In this document: positions 5,572 through 10,043 of the stretch, in pieces
How the letters are laid out: every line of letters starts with the position of its first letter
Numbering within the stretch: the stretch's first letter is position 1
Assembly: GCA_964392615.1 (NCBI GenBank)
Contig: CAYMRB010000378.1
Coordinates: forward strand, 1 to 10,043
From: CAYMRB01 sp964392615
GTDB lineage: Bacteria > Planctomycetota > UBA8108
Length of the DNA: 10,043 nt
Direction: 5' to 3'
The notes under the pieces: generated by a model
Database searches by the model: none
What the model was told of the DNA's origin: nothing
What the model saw: the letters and a program-made list of their open reading frames with translations, nothing else
Translations under genes and position numbers: made by a program

Positions 5572-8244
5572 ATGGGCAAGCCGAAGAAGGCGGTGTTGGC
5601 GGTGTTCGGGGCGGCGGCGATCGTCGTCGTCGCGATCGTCGCAGGGCAGTACGCGATCGAGGCGCAGCGGCTGCGCCGGCTCGAGTCCGAGGACCACGCC
5701 ACGTGGACCGGCGCTGGGCAACTGCTGATCGACGCGGGCAGCCGTCGCGCCATCGCGCCGATCGTTGCCGCCGCGATGGAGAAGGATTCGGACTTCGCTC
5801 GGTGGCACCGTCGGCTCGTCGCCCGCTTTGGTGCGCCGACCGTCTACGGCGAGGCGCAGTCGCTGTACGTCGCTGCGGTGCGCGGCCAGAATCTCGAGCT
5901 CTGCCGCGCGCTGCTGCGTGCCGACCGTCACGACGAGCCGCCATGCGACGGGCTCGTGGCGATGTACGTCGCCGCGCTCGAGGGTCGCTATCAGGAGACG
6001 CGATGGCAGGGCGCGCTTCTGCTCGGCAGGATAGGACCGACGGCGAGGCGCGTCGTGCCGGATCTCATCCGGGAGACCCGCGGCGCGTGCCGCGACGTGC
6101 GCTTCTGCGCGGTCGAGGCGCTGGGAAGGATCGGTCAGGACAGCGACGAGGTCGTCACAGCCTTGCGCCAGGCGCTTGCCGATGACGATGACCGCGTTGC
6201 CGGCGCCGCCGCCGTTGCGCTCGCGGGCCTGGGCGAGGCGGCGCGGGATGCCGTGCCCGAGATCGCTGCGCTCCTTCGTCGTGACGAGCGTCGACGCGCG
6301 GCGGCCTGGGCGCTCGCCGAGCTCGGGGACGTGGCGAAGCCGGCAACCGATGCCATCGTGGACGCCCTCGGCCACTCTGCGTCGAAGGCGTCGCACGTCT
6401 GGTCTATCGGGCCCTCCAGGCCGGACGATGACGGCTCGCTGCAGCTCGGCTGGGAGATGCTGCCCGTGCCGAGTACGGAGGAGCTGCTGATCGAGTGCCT
6501 CGAGAGGTGGGATCTCTGCGCGAGGACCTTCGACGCGGGCCACCTGTCTCTCAGCAGGAAAGCCCGTGCCGTCTGCCTGCGCGCTCTCGCCCGTCAGGGC
6601 CCGACGGCGGCGCCCGCCATACCCCGACTGATCGAGGTGATGGGAAGGAGGGAGATGGGCTCAGGATGCATCGCTTTTCCGCAGAGCGAGAGCCTCACCG
6701 AGAGGCAGCTGGCTTGCGCCGACGTGCTCGCGGCCATCGGTGCGCAGGCCGTTCGGACTCTCGTGGAGACTCTCGATCGACCGAGTTCGCCGGGAGGGAC
6801 GGGCGCCGCGTTCGCGCTCGGTGCGATCGGCGACGCGTCTCCCGAGGTCCTCCGGACGCTGCGCCACGCGGCGATGATTCCGCATGGCGGTTTCGATGCC
6901 CAAGAGTGGCGACGGAGGATCGACTGGGATGGCGGGGCCGTCGCCGCTGGGGCGCTGCGGATGCTCGATCCGACGACCGACCTGGCGTCGATGCTGCTCG
7001 AACGCGCGCCTTGGTCCGCCTTCGCCTACAGCGCGGCGCGCTGGGTCGGGCCCGAGGCGGTCGAGCACGTGCCCGCGTTGCTGGCGCAGCTCGACGGAGA
7101 GGGCGGACCGTACGCCAACGTCGCCGCGGCGATCCTCGGCCGTCTCGCCGACTTCGGACCGTTTGACGGCGAAGACGGCACCGTGCGGGCTCTCGAGCGC
7201 CATGTGACGCGCCAGCGATCCTTCAGCCAGTACGAACGGACGGCCAGTCGGCATGCGGCGGCGGAGGCGCTGATTCGCTTCGCCCGGCGCGCGCCACGGG
7301 TCATCCGGCCGCTCGTCGAGGCCGCGACGAGCGGCGACGACATCGAGCGCGTCGTCTCGATACTCGACGGGCTGAGGCGTGCCGGTGCCGTCGCGGGCGT
7401 TGCGCTTCCGGATCTGCTGGAAGCGCTCGGGTGGACCGGTGGGTTCAAGATCGTCGCCAATTCGATCGACGCTCGAGCGCGCGACGCGGCGCTCCTCGGA
7501 CTGCTCGCGGCGATCGATCCGCACGATCCGCGGGTCGTTAGTGCGTTCTGCCGTCCCTTCGAGCGGGCGCAGCAGGAGCGTCCTGTCGAGACATACGCCA
7601 CGCTCAGCAACCTTCTGATGTTGCCTGCGCCGCCGCGCCGCGTCTGCCCGACCCTTCGAGGCCTCGCCCGCGACGGAGAACAGCTCCTTCGCGAGCGCGC
7701 GGTGCGTCTGTTGGTGCGTGTCGACGAGGTGGACGATTCGATGGTCGAAGCGATCGCCGGGTTACTCGATCGACGCTGCCCGCCCGGCTATCGGCAGTGT
7801 CACTGCGCGAGCGAATTCTCGACGCACGGCGCCGACGCCCTCGAGGCCGCCGCCGAGCTCGGCCCGCGCGCGAAGTCGCTCGCGCCGCGCTTGCGGCCGT
7901 GGCTTCGCGATCGACCGGCCCGCGCGGCCCGCGCGCTATGGAACGTCGCGGGCGAGGCGCACGTCGACGTCGTCGTCCGCGCGTTGCAGGATGGCGCGTC
8001 GCGCCGGAGGCCGTGGGCGATCGAGGGCGCGTACCGGCGTAGCCCGAGCTCCTGTGACCATCCCGTGGCTCCCGGCCCGGCGTCCACCCGGTACGTCCTC
8101 GAGCTCCTCGGCGACTACGGCCCGCGCGCGGCGTGCGCCGTGCCGCACATCCGCCGCGTGCGCAATCTGTGCTGGCGCGACGTCGACCTGCGCGATCTCG
8201 CCGACGACACGCTGCGGCGCATCGCGGGCGTCGCGGGATCGTGA
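5572..8244 (+). CDS. Membrane-anchored HEAT-repeat protein
   Basis: The 890-aa product begins with MGKPKKA and one hydrophobic segment (about residues 6-28), a likely N-terminal anchor with the bulk outside the cytoplasm. The rest is largely helical. From about 142 to 266 clear HEAT/PBS-lyase-type repeats appear: WQGALLLGRIG, VRFCAVEALGRIG, VAGAAAVALAGLGEAARDAV and RRAAAWALAELGDVA. More divergent units recur later, such as TGAAFALGAIGDASPEV and NVAAAILGRLADFG, and up to the C-terminus (LELLGDYGPRAACAV). Such superhelices bind partners; no enzymatic motif is visible. A small Cys cluster (Cys736, Cys743, Cys745) might bind metal or form disulfides. I chose the ATG at 5572 over 5530 because a promoter lies between them. 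No Shine-Dalgarno site is present. It is divergent from the DUF4388 gene. The function is unknown. Confidence 0.85.
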   Translation: MGKPKKAVLAVFGAAAIVVVAIVAGQYAIEAQRLRRLESEDHATWTGAGQLLIDAGSRRAIAPIVAAAMEKDSDFARWHRRLVARFGAPTVYGEAQSLYVAAVRGQNLELCRALLRADRHDEPPCDGLVAMYVAALEGRYQETRWQGALLLGRIGPTARRVVPDLIRETRGACRDVRFCAVEALGRIGQDSDEVVTALRQALADDDDRVAGAAAVALAGLGEAARDAVPEIAALLRRDERRRAAAWALAELGDVAKPATDAIVDALGHSASKASHVWSIGPSRPDDDGSLQLGWEMLPVPSTEELLIECLERWDLCARTFDAGHLSLSRKARAVCLRALARQGPTAAPAIPRLIEVMGRREMGSGCIAFPQSESLTERQLACADVLAAIGAQAVRTLVETLDRPSSPGGTGAAFALGAIGDASPEVLRTLRHAAMIPHGGFDAQEWRRRIDWDGGAVAAGALRMLDPTTDLASMLLERAPWSAFAYSAARWVGPEAVEHVPALLAQLDGEGGPYANVAAAILGRLADFGPFDGEDGTVRALERHVTRQRSFSQYERTASRHAAAEALIRFARRAPRVIRPLVEAATSGDDIERVVSILDGLRRAGAVAGVALPDLLEALGWTGGFKIVANSIDARARDAALLGLLAAIDPHDPRVVSAFCRPFERAQQERPVETYATLSNLLMLPAPPRRVCPTLRGLARDGEQLLRERAVRLLVRVDEVDDSMVEAIAGLLDRRCPPGYRQCHCASEFSTHGADALEAAAELGPRAKSLAPRLRPWLRDRPARAARALWNVAGEAHVDVVVRALQDGASRRRPWAIEGAYRRSPSSCDHPVAPGPASTRYVLELLGDYGPRAACAVPHIRRVRNLCWRDVDLRDLADDTLRRIAGVAGS

Positions 8245-8266
8245 CGTAGCCTCCGACGATTCGGCC

Positions 8267-8272
8267 TATAAT
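8267..8272 (+). promoter_or_regulatory. -10 element for the beta-helix protein gene
   Basis: A perfect TATAAT lies in the 89-base gap after the HEAT gene, 61 bases before the next ATG. No good -35 occurs at 16-18 bases; TGACGT at 8242-8247 is 19 bases away. The 10-bp palindrome GCCCGCGGGC (8274-8283), followed by TTTT, falls at the expected transcription start. An activator or an alternative sigma factor could be needed. Confidence 0.4.
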
Positions 8273-8321
8273 GCCCGCGGGCTTTTCGTACGGTGTCCCG
8301 GATGCCGAGCCAGTCTTGAAC

Positions 8322-8326
8322 GAGGA
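8322..8326 (+). promoter_or_regulatory. Ribosome binding site of the beta-helix gene
   Basis: GAGGA lies 7 bases before the ATG at 8334 and is one of the few convincing Shine-Dalgarno sites in this window. It supports the first of the two tandem ATG codons or the second at 8337. Confidence 0.6.
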
Positions 8327-8333
8327 AACGGAC

Positions 8334-10043
8334 ATGATGCGGAACAGGACCGTTGCAGGTGTCGTCGTGTGGACTCTGGCGATCGCCCTTCTTGCCGGCG
8401 GCATCGTTCAGGGCCGGGAATACCACGTGTCCCCGCGCGGGAATGACGCGAACGACGGCTCGGCGACTCGCATGCTCGCGACGATCTCGGCCGCGGCGAA
8501 GCGCGCTCGGCCCGCGGACGTGATCACCGTGCACGAGGGCGTCTATCGAGAGCGCATCGATCCGCCCCGCGGCGGTGCGTCGGACGATCAGCGCATCGTC
8601 TATCGGGCGGCGCCCGGCGAGCGCGTCGTCGTCAAGGGATCCGAGGTCGTCAAGGGCTGGAAGAAGGTCGGCAACGACACGTGGAAGGTGACGCTGCCCG
8701 ACAGCTTCTTCGGCGACCTCAACCCGTATCGCGATCGGATCGCCGGCGATTGGTTCAACGGCAGGGGCCGAGTCCACCACACGGGCGCGGTCTACCTCGA
8801 CGGTCACTGGCTGACGGAAACGGCGCGCAAGAGCGACGTGCTCGCGCCCGCCGGGGAGAACCCGCTGTGGTACACGGACGATGCGGCGGCACCGGTCGGA
8901 GGTTTCCTGCTGAACGTGGCGTGGATCCGAGTCGGTGACGGCGCGCGCATTCCCGCCGCCCGCTACTCGGCGCAACGCGGCCTGCAAAAGGCGCCCTGCT
9001 CGGAAGGCGGGCAGTGCATCGGCTTCATCGAGGCCGGGGATTGGGCGAAGTACGCCAAGGCGGACTTCGGCGGCGGTGCAAAGAAAGTCGAGCTGCGGGT
9101 CGCGTCGGATACGGGCGGTGGCCGCATCGAGCTGCGCGCTGACGGTCCGAAGGGGAAGCTCCTGGGAACGGGGTCGGTCGCGCACACGGGCGGCTGGCAG
9201 AAGTGGTCGACCATCGACGCGAAGATCGAGGCGACGCGCGGCGTGAAGACGCTGTGCCTGCTGTTCAAGCCGCACGGCGCCGACACGGACGACGAACCTG
9301 ACAGCGACACGACGACGATCTGGGCGCAGTTCAAGGGAGTCGACCCGAATGAGTCCGGTGTCGAGATCAACGTCCGTCAGTCCATCTTCTACCCGCAGGA
9401 GGAGGGCAGGAACTACATCACCGTTCGCGGCTTCACGCTCGAGCACGCCGCGACGCCGTGGGCGCCGCCAACCGCCGAGCAGATCGGCCTGATCGGCACG
9501 CACTGGAGCAAGGGCTGGATCATCGAGAACAACACGATCCGCTACTCCACGTGCGTGGGCATCACGCTCGGCAAGCACGGCGACGAGTTCGACAACACGT
9601 CGGCGAACTCCGCCGAGGGCTACGTGAAGACGATCGAGCGCGGGCTGGCCCGAGGCTGGTCGAAGGAGAACATCGGCCACCACATCGTGCGCAACAACCA
9701 CATCTCGCATTGCGAGCAGGCCGGCATCGTGGGCAGCCTCGGACCGGTGTTCTGCACGGTGACCGGCAACGTGATCCACGACTGCCACATCCGCCGTCTC
9801 TTCACGGGCGCCGAGATGGCCGGCATCAAGTTCCACGCCGCGATCGACACCTTGATCGCGGACAACCACATCTACCGCACGTGTCGCGGTATCTGGCTCG
9901 ATTGGATGACGCAGGGTACGCGGGTCACCCGGAATCTGCTGCACGACAACGGACCGAGCGAGGATCTGTTCCTCGAGGTCAACCACGGTCCGTTCCTCGT
10001 CGACAACAACATCTGCTTGTCGCCCGTTTCGCTTCTGATCAAC
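8334..10043 (+). CDS. Secreted right-handed parallel beta-helix protein with inserted CBM6-like module (cut by window edge)
   Basis: 570 codons are open to the window end with no stop. Residues 1-27 are a signal peptide: basic MMRNR, a hydrophobic core and a likely cut near VQG-R, so the protein is exported. Residues 28-108 open the beta-helix with YHVSPRGNDANDGS, VITVHEGVYRERI and VVVKGSEVVKGW, as in many polysaccharide-active proteins of Planctomycetota and Bacteroidota. About 198-335 resemble a CBM6-type module (IEAGDWAKYAKADF, VELRVASDTGGGRIEL, TGGWQKW). Helix coils resume at about 343 with NYITVRGFTLEHA, WIIENNTIRYS, HIVRNNHIS and TVTGNVIHDC. WLDWMTQGTRVTRNLLHDN (521-539) and DLFLEVNHGPFLVDNNI (544-560) hold acidic residues (Asp523, Asp544, Glu548) that could be catalytic. 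The layout recalls family GH141 (fucosidase/xylanase), but this is from memory. The long minus-strand frame opposite this gene is an artefact of codon bias. Confidence 0.85.
   Translation, partial: MMRNRTVAGVVVWTLAIALLAGGIVQGREYHVSPRGNDANDGSATRMLATISAAAKRARPADVITVHEGVYRERIDPPRGGASDDQRIVYRAAPGERVVVKGSEVVKGWKKVGNDTWKVTLPDSFFGDLNPYRDRIAGDWFNGRGRVHHTGAVYLDGHWLTETARKSDVLAPAGENPLWYTDDAAAPVGGFLLNVAWIRVGDGARIPAARYSAQRGLQKAPCSEGGQCIGFIEAGDWAKYAKADFGGGAKKVELRVASDTGGGRIELRADGPKGKLLGTGSVAHTGGWQKWSTIDAKIEATRGVKTLCLLFKPHGADTDDEPDSDTTTIWAQFKGVDPNESGVEINVRQSIFYPQEEGRNYITVRGFTLEHAATPWAPPTAEQIGLIGTHWSKGWIIENNTIRYSTCVGITLGKHGDEFDNTSANSAEGYVKTIERGLARGWSKENIGHHIVRNNHISHCEQAGIVGSLGPVFCTVTGNVIHDCHIRRLFTGAEMAGIKFHAAIDTLIADNHIYRTCRGIWLDWMTQGTRVTRNLLHDNGPSEDLFLEVNHGPFLVDNNICLSPVSLLIN

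Noticed and set aside
5392..6543. A 383-codon minus-strand frame
   Set aside because: It is antisense to the HEAT gene and covers the divergent promoter region; no recognisable domain.
8274..8287. GCCCGCGGGC followed by TTTT as an intrinsic terminator of the HEAT gene
   Set aside because: With a minimal loop only about three base pairs remain in the stem and the T-run is only four bases; it also lies at the expected start of the next transcript.
8115..9986. A 623-codon open frame on the minus strand
   Set aside because: It lies opposite the beta-helix gene, whose plus-strand product has a signal peptide and recognisable motifs. The minus frame has low-complexity Arg/Val/Asp composition typical of antisense to GC-rich genes.

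Overview
The window is GC-rich bacterial chromosome with ordinary gene density and no sign of transposons, phage or CRISPR. The style of the FabZ-like dehydratase, the large secreted beta-helix/CBM6 protein, the membrane-anchored HEAT-repeat protein and several start codons without Shine-Dalgarno sites suggest a Planctomycetota-like organism. That assignment is an inference from gene style; no rRNA is present to confirm it.

Layout, left to right. (1) Positions 1-692, minus strand: the N-terminal 230 codons of dnaA, cut by the left edge just after Walker A. (2) 885-1074, plus: a sigma70-type promoter, a 16-bp palindrome and tRNA-Ser(GCT). (3) 1110-1592, minus: a FabZ/FabA-type 3-hydroxyacyl-ACP dehydratase, convergent with the tRNA. 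(4) 1593-1862: a divergent intergenic region with an inverted repeat near fabZ and a good plus-strand promoter. (5) 1863-3748, plus: a two-gene operon. Its first gene fuses a STAS (anti-sigma antagonist) domain, a degenerate receiver-like domain and a GHKL (RsbW-like) ATPase domain. It overlaps pyrE by 4 bp. (6) 3804-3996, plus: promoter, tRNA-Gly(GCC) and a textbook intrinsic terminator. (7) 4032-4832, plus: a patatin-like phospholipase. (8) 4865-5401, minus: a DUF4388/PATAN-type protein, convergent with the patatin. (9) 5572-8244, plus: a membrane-anchored HEAT-repeat protein with a promoter predicting a leaderless mRNA. (10) 8334-10043, plus: a secreted right-handed beta-helix carbohydrate-active protein with an inserted CBM6-like module, cut by the right edge.

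Most genes here look like independent transcription units. The one clear operon is the STAS-receiver-ATPase gene with pyrE, which is also the most unusual feature: an anti-sigma-factor partner-switching pair apparently built into one polypeptide and translationally coupled to a pyrimidine biosynthesis gene. No gap between called features reaches 300 bases. The longest, 693-981 and 1593-1862, hold the regulatory elements listed and no convincing gene.
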